Assembly (NCBI RefSeq): GCF_016624945.1
Contig: NZ_JACVUI010000018.1
Span: forward strand, 1-41,012
Source: Acinetobacter sp. S54
GTDB taxonomy: Bacteria; Pseudomonadota; Gammaproteobacteria; Pseudomonadales; Moraxellaceae
Reading direction: 5' to 3'
Length of the DNA stretch: 41,012 nucleotides
Below, piece after piece: positions 33,581 to 41,012 of the stretch (positions within the stretch are counted from its first letter, which is position 1; the number at the start of each line of letters is the position of its first letter). The position numbers were made by a program, and so were the translations under genes. The notes beneath the pieces are model-generated. The model worked only from the letters and a program-made list of their open reading frames with translations, was not told the DNA's origin and did no database searches.

Positions 33581-34690
33581 TTAAGCAGCGTTCTGTTTTT
33601 GTACAATGAGTGAACCCACTGAATAACCTGCGCCAAATGAACAAATGACGCCGTATTCACCAGCATCAACCTGATCACCTGTACGGTGCAAAGCAATAAT
33701 CACGCCTGCTGATGAAGTGTTGGCAAATTCATCGAGAATAATCGGAGTACGCTCTGGCTCTGCTTCTTTACCTAAGACCAGTTTTGCAACCAGTTGATTC
33801 ATATTGGCATTGGCCTGATGCAACCAGAAACGTTTAACATGGTCAGCAGGAATTTGCATTTTTTCCAATTGACCTGTAATAATTTTTGCGACTAAAGGAC
33901 AGACATCCTTAAAGACTTTTCGACCATCCTGACGGAACTGTTTATCGTCACGGCTAGTGTCTTCACTGCCATTTAGAAAACCGAAATTGTTGCGAATATT
34001 GTTTGAGAACTGAGTAAATAGATGAATGTCTAAAATTTCAAAACCTTGTTTGGTTTCAGTCTCTTCAATAATTGAAGCTGTAGCGACATCTCCAAAAATA
34101 AAATGACAGTCCCGCGAACGATAATCCGTATGACCTGAAGTAATTTCAACATTCACCAAAAGTACACGGCGCGCACCCATTTTAATCGCGTCAAAAGCTT
34201 GTTTTAAACCAAAGGTTGCTGCTGAACATGCGACGTTCATATCATATGCATAACCTTGAATACCTAATGCCGACTGGATTTCAATGGCAACAGCAGGATA
34301 AGCACGTTGCATATTTGAACATGCCAAAATTACGACATCAATATCCTCTGGCCCTACCCCTGCATTTTGCATTGCTTGTTTTGCTGCAATAATGCCCCAT
34401 TCTGCTTGTAATGAAAGCTCATCATCGCTGCGCTCACGTAAATGTGGACGCAAACGCGCTGGATCAAGCACACCAGATTTTTCAACCACATAACGACTCT
34501 TAACGCCAGAGGCCTTTTCAATAAAGTCAGCACTTGAACCGCGACGTTCTGGCAACTCACCTGCTGCTATTTTGTCTGCATTTTCACTGTTATAGCGTTC
34601 CACATAAGCATTAAGACTTTCAACCAGCTCTTCGTTGCTAATGGTTTCAGTCGGGTGGAAAAGACCTGTTCCAGTAATACGGATGCCCAT
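33581..34690 (-). CDS. Beta-ketoacyl-ACP synthase III-like protein (FabH-like)
   Basis: 369 residues, longer than E. coli FabH (317). Thiolase-fold condensing enzyme with the KAS III triad: Cys155 in [11 protein letters not shown], His291 in [13 protein letters not shown] and Asn324 in [10 protein letters not shown]; the C-terminal block is [11 protein letters not shown]. An insert near residues 30-90 ([20 protein letters not shown]...) is absent from classical FabH. It recalls the Pseudomonas PA3286 type, which condenses medium-chain acyl-CoA with malonyl-ACP to shunt beta-oxidation products into synthesis (from memory, not tested). AAGGAG lies 7 nt before the ATG. It follows hrpA by 30 bp, perhaps co-transcribed. 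Confidence 0.9.
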   Translation of the reverse strand: MGIRITGTGLFHPTETISNEELVESLNAYVERYNSENADKIAAGELPERRGSSADFIEKASGVKSRYVVEKSGVLDPARLRPHLRERSDDELSLQAEWGIIAAKQAMQNAGVGPEDIDVVILACSNMQRAYPAVAIEIQSALGIQGYAYDMNVACSAATFGLKQAFDAIKMGARRVLLVNVEITSGHTDYRSRDCHFIFGDVATASIIEETETKQGFEILDIHLFTQFSNNIRNNFGFLNGSEDTSRDDKQFRQDGRKVFKDVCPLVAKIITGQLEKMQIPADHVKRFWLHQANANMNQLVAKLVLGKEAEPERTPIILDEFANTSSAGVIIALHRTGDQVDAGEYGVICSFGAGYSVGSLIVQKQNAA

Positions 34691-34720
34691 GTAAAACTCC
34701 TTGTTAAGAATGCAAGTATT

Positions 34721-37700
34721 CTAACTGATTCCCAGTTTTTCCCATAGTTTTTGTAGCCGAGCGGGAGAAACTGGCATCTTGGTTTTCATCGGTTGAGAAA
34801 ATAAGGAAATTCTAAATTCCTCAACCATAAAATATAAATCTTTCATTTGAGCCTGCTGTTTAAACTTAAACAGTTTATCCATCCACGGATCAATTTCGTT
34901 AATTGCAGCTTCGTCACGCTGCAAATTATTGGGTAAACGTTCCAGACGCATTAATAATGCTTTTAAATAGCGCGGATATTCAAGCCAAACCTCTGACGCA
35001 CAGGTATAAACAAAATCACTGAGTTGCATTAAATCCAGTTGATCTTCAATATCATCAATACTACGACCAAAAATACCGGCATCTAGCATCATTAATTGGC
35101 GACGTATACTTTGCCACTGAATAAAAATATCTGAAATCACCTGAAGCGCTTGTTGTCCAAAGGTTAAAAACTTTTGCTTAACATGCTCTAACAACTGCTG
35201 AAATTCAGCTTCATGAACAGGTAGTTGTTCAACACTAAGTTGCAACGTCGCATATACCAGCATTTGTTCAAGTTTGGCTTTATCCCCTAAAGGAGAATAA
35301 GCCAAAGCCAATGGTTTAGAAATCTGTTTTTTTAACTGTCTGACCAAATCACCGAGTTGCATGTGTACTAAACGAATAATACCTTCACGATGCTGTCTGA
35401 TCGCTTCAGCATGATCATTAAATGTCTGAATTACCACACCAGATTCATCTTTTTGCTCTAATTCGGCAAATACCTTGACTGGAACTAAAGCTTGATATTG
35501 CTTAACTATTACCCCTGTCACTTTTTGCGAGGCTTCAAAAACAAAACTTTCAGGGAAGTTTTTAAACTCACCTTGCATTTGTTTCACGGGTCGATGGGTT
35601 TCAGTCCGGCAACGGGCTTTTAACTCGGCCAGATCACGCCCTTTTTCAATGAATCGACCTTTTTCATCTACAACTACAATAAATGGCACCAAGTATTGAT
35701 CAATTCGCTCAAACGAAAAATCTTTTTCAGTAATCTGTTCACCACGTAAAGCAAAAGCCAAGAACTTAAAAATATGCTGGTGCAGATGTGTAGCATCGAC
35801 ACTTTGCATGAGTTTTTTTGCGGTATCAGGAATCGGTACCAGATAACGACGTTTGTCCTTAGGTAAAGCTTTAAGTAAAGCTTCAATTAAATCCAGTCGC
35901 CATCCCGGAATTCCCCATGACCATAAATTTTCGTCCACTTGAGCCAAGGCTTGCACAGGAATTTTGACTGTTGCCCCATCTTGATCATGACTCGGGTCAA
36001 AACGATAAGTGGTCGCTAAACGTAAATCTCCATTGTGTAAATAATCAGGAAATTGTTGAGTCGTTGGACGATCACTTTGCCAAAGTGCATCATCTTCAAC
36101 AAATAAATAACGCGGCTGTTTAGGTTCAATAGTTGCGCGCCAATCTTCAAAACTACTTCGACTTGCAATGTCCGCGGGGACACGTTCTGCGTAAAATTGA
36201 TAAATGGTTTCTTCATCCACCACCAAATCACGGCGGCGTAATTTATCTTCAACCCGTTCTACTTCTTCAAGTTTGAGTAAATTATGCTTTAAAAATGGCG
36301 GCATGATCCCCAGATGACCTGTCGTCAACGCATCTCTGAGAAAGATTTCACGTGCCGCTGGATGATCAACCTTTTCAAAATTAATTAATCGTTTTGGCTC
36401 AATAATGAGTCCAAACAAAGAAATTTGAGCATAAGCATTTACGATGCCTGCTTTTTTCGACCAATGGGGCTCATAATAATGATATTTCAACAAGTCACGC
36501 GCAGCCAGCAAAATCCATTCTGGATCAATTTTGGCCAATGTACGCAAATACACCTGAGAGGTTTCGACCATTTCAAAAGCCATAACCCAAGGAGTATTAG
36601 ACTTATGTAAGGTACTAGCAGGAAATACTTTGGCTTTTTGCTGGCGTACAGCCATATAAATATTACGTTCATCCGTTTTATTGGCGACAAAGGACAATAG
36701 ACCTGTTAATAAGGCACGATGTAGATTTTCATAACTGGCCTTTTTATCATTAAATGACAATTTAATACTTTGCGCCAAATCCACCAATTGAGAATGAGTT
36801 TGTTTCCATTCACGTAAACGTAACCAACTTAAAAAATGCTGACGGGCAAACTGCCGACGCTTATTTTCCGTTGCCAAGTCTGGATTATTTTGTACAGTAT
36901 CCCAAAGTTTTAAATAAAACAAAAAGTCTGAATCTGCTTCACGAAACAAGGCATGTTTTTGATCGGCCTGCATTTGTTTGTCCGCTGGGCGCTCGCGTGG
37001 ATCCTGCACGGCTAAGGCACTGACGACCACTAAAATTTCATTGAGTACACCGAAATGAGAGCCGCCAACAATCATACGAGCTAGACGCGGATCAATCGGC
37101 ATTCGCGACATCATTTGCCCGACTTTGGTTAACTCATTTTTGCGCTCGCTCATGGCGCCTAATTCAACCAGAAGTTTGCGACCATCATTAACCAAACGAT
37201 GATCAGGCGGTTCAATAAAATCAAACTCTTCAACCGTTCCCAAGCCTAAACTTTGCATTTGCAAAATAACTGAAGCCAGATTGGTACGCTTAATTTCGGG
37301 TTCGGTAAACTCAGGCCGACTCAGGAAATCTTCTTCACTATAAAGACGAATACAAACACCCGGTGCAATACGGCCACAACGCCCTTTACGTTGATTTGCC
37401 GCTGCTTGAGAAATGGCCTCAATCGGTAAGCGTTGAACCCGTGAGCGATAGCTATAGCGAGAAATACGCGCAAAACCACTGTCAATCACATAGCGAATAT
37501 TTGGCACAGTCAAAGCAGTTTCAGCGACGTTGGTCGCAATGATAATGCGTCGGCCTTTGCCACTTGGACTAAAAATTTTCTGTTGTTCACCCAAGCCCAA
37601 ACGCGCATACAACGGTAAAATTTCAGTATGACGTGGCCCATGTTTTTGCAAGGTTTCCTGTAACTCTCGAATTTCCTGTTCAGTACTAGAAAAAATCAGA

Positions 37701-38575
37701 ATATCGGCATGTTCTGGATGACCTTTTTCCTCAGCATCAGCAAAGCATTCTTCTACCGCTTGAACCACAGCGCGTGGTAAATTTTCTTCAAAATCATCAA
37801 ATTCATCGTCATCACTTCCGCCAATACTGAGTTCAGAAATTGGTCGATAACACACTTCAACTGGAAAGCTGCGCCCTTCTACTTCAAAAATCGGGGCATC
37901 ATAAAAATATCGACTAAAACGGTTAACATCCAAAGTAGCTGACGTGACAATGACCTTTAAGTCTGGACGCTTTTTTAAAATCTGCTTGAGATAGCCCATA
38001 ATGAAATCGATATTCAGCGAACGTTCATGCGCTTCATCGATAATAATCGTATCGTATTTATTAAGATAGCGATCATGACCAAGCTCGGCCAATAAAATAC
38101 CGTCGGTCATTAACCGCACAATTGAATCATTTGAGCCCTGTTCATTAAAACGAACCTTAAAGCCAATCGATTCGCCTAGTTTTTCTCCCACTTCTTCAGC
38201 AATTCGTTGTGACACACTACGCGCAGCCAAGCGTCTAGGCTGAGTGTGACCAATCATTCCTGTTGCACCACGGCCAGCTAACATGGCAATCTGTGGCAAC
38301 TGAGTCGTTTTACCCGAACCCGTTTCACCAGCCACAATAATCACTTGATGCTGCTGAATCGCTTCAATTAATCGATCAGCATATTGGGTTACAGGTAAAT
38401 CCTGATTCAGTTTAATTTTTGGAAAACGCGCAATTCGAGCTTTAACTTGAGCATTCGATTTTTCAAATAATTGTTGGTACTGCTCTAAATTTTTTTCTTT
38501 ACCCTTGCTTAGCCGATTTAAACGATGTCGATCACGCACCATAACCCATTGATTTACATCTAAACCACTCTGCAC
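34721..38575 (-). CDS. hrpA: ATP-dependent RNA helicase HrpA
   Basis: 1284 residues, close to E. coli HrpA (about 1300). A DEAH-box helicase of the DHX family; HrpA has been tied to mRNA processing and rescue of stalled ribosomes. Motif I is GETGSGKT (83-90), motif II is DEAH (180-183), motif III is VTSATLD, and motifs V-VI are in VAETALTVPNIRYVIDSG and RKGRCGRIAPG. A winged-helix/ratchet region is followed by a long HrpA-specific C-terminus. Start is a GTG with TAGGA 10 nt upstream; the next ATG (codon 12) would cut into the conserved VMVRDRHRLNRL, which aligns with E. coli. Divergent from ahpC. Confidence 0.96.
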   Translation of the reverse strand: MQSGLDVNQWVMVRDRHRLNRLSKGKEKNLEQYQQLFEKSNAQVKARIARFPKIKLNQDLPVTQYADRLIEAIQQHQVIIVAGETGSGKTTQLPQIAMLAGRGATGMIGHTQPRRLAARSVSQRIAEEVGEKLGESIGFKVRFNEQGSNDSIVRLMTDGILLAELGHDRYLNKYDTIIIDEAHERSLNIDFIMGYLKQILKKRPDLKVIVTSATLDVNRFSRYFYDAPIFEVEGRSFPVEVCYRPISELSIGGSDDDEFDDFEENLPRAVVQAVEECFADAEEKGHPEHADILIFSSTEQEIRELQETLQKHGPRHTEILPLYARLGLGEQQKIFSPSGKGRRIIIATNVAETALTVPNIRYVIDSGFARISRYSYRSRVQRLPIEAISQAAANQRKGRCGRIAPGVCIRLYSEEDFLSRPEFTEPEIKRTNLASVILQMQSLGLGTVEEFDFIEPPDHRLVNDGRKLLVELGAMSERKNELTKVGQMMSRMPIDPRLARMIVGGSHFGVLNEILVVVSALAVQDPRERPADKQMQADQKHALFREADSDFLFYLKLWDTVQNNPDLATENKRRQFARQHFLSWLRLREWKQTHSQLVDLAQSIKLSFNDKKASYENLHRALLTGLLSFVANKTDERNIYMAVRQQKAKVFPASTLHKSNTPWVMAFEMVETSQVYLRTLAKIDPEWILLAARDLLKYHYYEPHWSKKAGIVNAYAQISLFGLIIEPKRLINFEKVDHPAAREIFLRDALTTGHLGIMPPFLKHNLLKLEEVERVEDKLRRRDLVVDEETIYQFYAERVPADIASRSSFEDWRATIEPKQPRYLFVEDDALWQSDRPTTQQFPDYLHNGDLRLATTYRFDPSHDQDGATVKIPVQALAQVDENLWSWGIPGWRLDLIEALLKALPKDKRRYLVPIPDTAKKLMQSVDATHLHQHIFKFLAFALRGEQITEKDFSFERIDQYLVPFIVVVDEKGRFIEKGRDLAELKARCRTETHRPVKQMQGEFKNFPESFVFEASQKVTGVIVKQYQALVPVKVFAELEQKDESGVVIQTFNDHAEAIRQHREGIIRLVHMQLGDLVRQLKKQISKPLALAYSPLGDKAKLEQMLVYATLQLSVEQLPVHEAEFQQLLEHVKQKFLTFGQQALQVISDIFIQWQSIRRQLMMLDAGIFGRSIDDIEDQLDLMQLSDFVYTCASEVWLEYPRYLKALLMRLERLPNNLQRDEAAINEIDPWMDKLFKFKQQAQMKDLYFMVEEFRISLFSQPMKTKMPVSPARLQKLWEKLGIS

Positions 38576-38926
38576 AGATAAAATTTCCTAATATTTTCAA
38601 TATGTGTTCTATTTTACGTTGGATTGCAACATAACGAAAGCCATTCATTTTTTCTAGATTTGTTGTTTTTTACATTTTGCCCTTGAATTTTTTATCAATC
38701 ACCTGCATGTTCTTATGCAAATCAAATTTAGAGGCTTTTGTCATTTTCAGATCATATTATTGCGCTGAAATGATAGACGCTAAAATGTGGTTAAGGCTTT
38801 TTTTGCAGCGTTATTAGTTTTTCCGATTCTAATCATGCAAAAATACCATTTCCTCAATAAAATAAAATTCTTTATGCTAAATCAGAATTTTACGTTTAAA
38901 TATAAACCTCAGTCATGGAGAAAATG
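38576..38926. promoter_or_regulatory. Divergent hrpA/ahpC regulatory region
   Basis: About 350 bp without a gene. An inverted repeat TGCAT-N6-ATGCA occurs at 38704-38719. No OxyR-type ATAG...CTAT spacing pattern was found. ahpC has GGAG at 38917-38920. Several TATAAT-like runs exist upstream of ahpC (such as around 38873-38905), but I cannot single out a promoter. Confidence 0.4.
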
Positions 38927-39490
38927 ATGAGCTTAATTAATACAGAAGTTAAACCATTCACAGCTACTGCATATCATAACGGTCAATTTGTTGAAGTCTC
39001 TGAAGCAAACTTTAAAGGCAAATGGTCTGTTGTATTCTTCTATCCAGCTGACTTCACTTTTGTTTGCCCAACTGAACTTGGTGACCTTGCAGACAACTAT
39101 GCTGAATTCCAAAAATTAGGTGTAGAAATCTACTCAGTTTCTACTGATACTCATTTCACGCACAAAGCATGGCATGATTCTTCTGAAGAAATCAAAAAAA
39201 TCCAATATGTAATGGTGGGTGATCCAACGTGGACATTGGCTAAGAACTTTGATGTTCTTATCGAGTCTGCTGGTCTTGCTGACCGTGGTACTTTTGTCAT
39301 CGATCCAGAAGGCAAAATCCAAATCGTTGAAATCAACGCTGGCGGTATCGGTCGTGACGCGCAAGAACTTCTTCGCAAAGTAAAAGCAGCTCAATACGTT
39401 CACGCTCATCCAGGTGAAGTTTGCCCAGCAAAATGGAAAGAAGGTGATGCCACTCTTGCTCCTTCAATCGATCTAGTTGGTAAAATCTAA
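38927..39490 (+). CDS. ahpC: Alkyl hydroperoxide reductase subunit C (peroxiredoxin)
   Basis: 187 residues from ATG 38927 ([11 protein letters not shown]), exactly the length of E. coli AhpC. ATGs at 38915 and 38924 are in frame, but 38915 overlaps the ribosome-binding site GGAG. A typical 2-Cys peroxiredoxin reducing hydrogen peroxide and organic peroxides. The peroxidatic Cys47 is in DFTFVCPTE, the resolving Cys166 in [10 protein letters not shown], and [11 protein letters not shown] is family-specific. No ahpF follows; the gene is closed by its own terminator, so the reductase partner must be elsewhere. Confidence 0.97.
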   Translation: MSLINTEVKPFTATAYHNGQFVEVSEANFKGKWSVVFFYPADFTFVCPTELGDLADNYAEFQKLGVEIYSVSTDTHFTHKAWHDSSEEIKKIQYVMVGDPTWTLAKNFDVLIESAGLADRGTFVIDPEGKIQIVEINAGGIGRDAQELLRKVKAAQYVHAHPGEVCPAKWKEGDATLAPSIDLVGKI

Positions 39491-39513
39491 TTCTTAGATT
39501 TTAAAACCATCAG

Positions 39514-39545
39514 GAACCACCCTTTTGGGTGGTTCTTTCATTTTA
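39514..39545 (+). terminator. Terminator after ahpC
   Basis: Stem GAACCACCC (39514-39522) / GGGTGGTTC (39527-39535), TTTT loop, followed by a T-rich tail interrupted by CA. Confidence 0.9.
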
Positions 39546-39672
39546 AGTGATTAATTTATCATGAATTACACTTTTACAATTCTCATCTTTAGGCGCAGCA
39601 TGAATTACATTAATGTTCAAATAAGCAGCACGATTTTTTCCTGTATGCTGCTTAGTCCAAAGGGAGAATTTT

Positions 39673-39879
39673 ATGGAAAAACTGGTTGCCGTAACTTCCT
39701 GGAAATATAATGCGGCTTCACGTTATTTAAAGATTTTTTATAACAATGGCAAAGGGGAACTGTATCACCCAGTGCCAGAATTTATTTATGACAACTTGCT
39801 ACGCTCACAAGACAAAACCGCTTTTGTGCAGAAATATTTAGAATTCGATTTACACTTTAGCCGAATGTCGATCTTCTAA
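39673..39879 (+). CDS. KTSC-domain small protein
   Basis: 68 residues. It fits the KTSC domain (named from the C-terminus of some lysyl-tRNA synthetases): LVAVTSWKYNAASRYLKIFY, then GELYHPVPEFIYDNLLRSQD and a final aromatic/basic tail. A good ribosome-binding site (GGGAG, 7 nt before the ATG) supports it. No signal or membrane segment. Its role is unknown; RNA or nucleic-acid binding is only suggested by the domain name. Single gene between ahpC and the convergent methyltransferase. Confidence 0.82.
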   Translation: MEKLVAVTSWKYNAASRYLKIFYNNGKGELYHPVPEFIYDNLLRSQDKTAFVQKYLEFDLHFSRMSIF

Positions 39880-39993
39880 AAATAATAAGATATTCAGCAC
39901 GCTAAATATCGCTATTTAAGTCAGACAAAATGAAAATAATCTCTATATTTATTGTGGATTATTTTCCTTTACGCTGAGTATCAATTTTATGTC

Positions 39994-40581
39994 TTATTTT
40001 GCCACGACCATAAATAGCCCCGCACCAAATCCAATTGTTGTTGTCATAAAATCTGCATCCAGTTTAACCATATTTAAAAACTGTTTCACTTCCGCAGCAT
40101 GTGAAATTACGTTATCTACCATCATTACGCCCCCGTTTTTACGGATGAGACGTTTAAGATCATGCCAATATGCTGGATAATAACTGCGCTCAGCATCTAA
40201 TAAAATAAAGTCGAATGTAGTTGTGGCGTGTTGTAAATATTGGGCGGCATCCCCTGTCCAAAATTCAACAATATGATCCAGCTTAAAAGCCTGTATATGA
40301 GATTGGGCCTGTTGACTACGTTTTTCCTCTATCTCAAGTGTCACCACTTTAGCCTGTGTCGCCTGAGCCGCCTCGGCTAACCATAAAGTTGAGTAACCTG
40401 TGGATGTCCCAATTTCCAAAATAGTGCTAGGTCGTTGTGTACGAATCAACATAGAAATAAATTGCGCTGAATCAGGTTCGATATTTCTGAAACGTTGTAT
40501 GCGATCAACCTGTTTGGCATCATGTTGCTGAAACTCATCATAAAGCTCTGATATACGCACTAAAAAATCATGATTTGGCAT
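39994..40581 (-). CDS. SAM-dependent O-methyltransferase (family 3)
   Basis: 195 residues. A class I Rossmann methyltransferase of the catechol/caffeoyl-CoA O-methyltransferase type. Motif I is ILEIGTSTGYSTLWLAEA (cofactor binding), acidic motif II is VVTLEIEEKR, the metal-binding Asp is in FDFILLDAERSYYPAY, and a second DN is in MMVDNVISHA. Such enzymes are divalent-metal-dependent; bacterial substrates are mostly unknown. AGGAT lies 7 nt before the ATG. It lies 25 bp downstream of the DUF1653 gene on the same strand and may share its transcript. Confidence 0.9.
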   Translation of the reverse strand: MPNHDFLVRISELYDEFQQHDAKQVDRIQRFRNIEPDSAQFISMLIRTQRPSTILEIGTSTGYSTLWLAEAAQATQAKVVTLEIEEKRSQQAQSHIQAFKLDHIVEFWTGDAAQYLQHATTTFDFILLDAERSYYPAYWHDLKRLIRKNGGVMMVDNVISHAAEVKQFLNMVKLDADFMTTTIGFGAGLFMVVAK

Positions 40582-40606
40582 ACACTTATCCTTTTAGTTT
40601 ATTGTT

Positions 40607-40822
40607 CTAAACCTGATGCATAAAATTAAAACGGGGAACCAGTTGAGCATCAACTTCAACTGTTTCAATAAACATGGTTAAAGGCCGAACCCAGATCGAA
40701 TAATCGCCATATAAACATTGATATACAACAAGCTCTTCTTCTGTTTCACTGTGTCTGGCGACATGCAAAACTTGATAAAGATTACCTTTATAATGCTGAT
40801 AAATTCCTGTTTGTAGTTTCAT
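40607..40822 (-). CDS. DUF1653 protein
   Basis: 71 residues from ATG 40822, which has AAGGA 9 nt upstream; the in-frame ATG at 40876 has none and would add 18 unconserved residues. Family features: [43 protein letters not shown] and [11 protein letters not shown]1653 proteins are small beta-rich single domains of unknown function. It probably forms a two-gene unit with the O-methyltransferase. Confidence 0.88.
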   Translation of the reverse strand: MKLQTGIYQHYKGNLYQVLHVARHSETEEELVVYQCLYGDYSIWVRPLTMFIETVEVDAQLVPRFNFMHQV

Positions 40823-41012
40823 GTCGATATTCCTTAGGCTTAAGGCTAACCATCTTATCTCATCTAATGATGTCATTTATATAACAAAGCTGCTTTAACT
40901 AATTATGAATCTTTAGAACGTGATTTTTACCACAACCAACCATTCAATAAACCGATCGAATTAATAAAAACATACTGTTTCCCCTATGCAACCTTTTACC
41001 GTATCATCCTCA
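40823..41012. other. Right-edge non-coding stretch
   Basis: About 190 bp of A+T-rich sequence upstream of the DUF1653 gene. No open frame with a ribosome-binding site or RNA gene is seen before the window ends. Confidence 0.5.

Noticed and set aside
33478..33696. Minus-strand frame of 72 codons overlapping the end of the KAS III-like gene
   Set aside because: It runs through the terminator hairpin and out of frame with the real gene; no start signal.
38576..38926. OxyR or other peroxide-responsive operator before ahpC
   Set aside because: No ATAG/CTAT half-sites at the expected spacing. The TGCAT/ATGCA repeat at 38704-38719 is short and far from the start codon.

Overview
The window is chromosomal DNA from a gammaproteobacterium, most likely an Acinetobacter (Moraxellaceae). 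The pointers are the low GC content with very A+T-rich gaps, the start of a giant adhesin with a BapA-type prefix domain, a kdsD-kdsC-lptC-lptA-lptB block that is not followed by rpoN, and the general style of the proteins. The genus is inferred from these features and was not tested by any search. Nearly all of the DNA is coding. I see no CRISPR array, IS element, prophage or plasmid function. 

Layout. Positions 1-904 hold the N-terminus of a Bap-like surface adhesin (minus strand, running off the left edge), followed by an orphan lipoprotein gene and an A+T-rich gap. Positions 2022-5479 hold the minus-strand envelope operon kdsD-kdsC-lptC-lptA-lptB, which makes Kdo and exports LPS/LOS, with its own terminator. 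Divergent from it is cysS, then a tRNA-Gly(GCC) with a near-perfect promoter and a terminator. Positions 7291-10860 hold a complete tauABCD taurine/sulfonate operon (minus strand). On the plus strand come dgt, ruvA-ruvB, an unusual duplicated hairpin element, then ybgC-tolQ-tolR-tolA-tolB-pal (the Tol-Pal envelope machine). A small acidic protein gene, fbp and a SpoU-type rRNA/tRNA methyltransferase follow. Then comes an overlapping three-gene set: ECF-like sigma factor, small membrane protein and DUF3106 protein. A convergent membrane diguanylate cyclase ends against it. 

The right half carries pyrC-rnt (translationally coupled), then two paralogous alpha/beta hydrolases that bracket a tRNA-Glu(TTC) and an amino-acid permease. 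Next are fdhD with an FdhF/YdeP-like molybdoenzyme, a KAS III-like synthase downstream of the RNA helicase hrpA, a divergent ahpC peroxiredoxin, and three small genes (KTSC protein, O-methyltransferase, DUF1653 protein). 

Most of this is housekeeping. The parts that merit a second look are: (a) a duplicated hairpin element after ruvB whose stem bases change in a compensatory way; (b) the hydrolase pair around the permease; (c) the sigma/membrane/DUF3106 locus; (d) a TauA that appears to be anchored by an uncleaved N-terminal segment; and (e) a structured leader in front of the Bap-like gene. I found no convincing wholly new system. Several starts given here differ from the longest ORF because an internal ATG/GTG has the ribosome-binding site or fits the family better.
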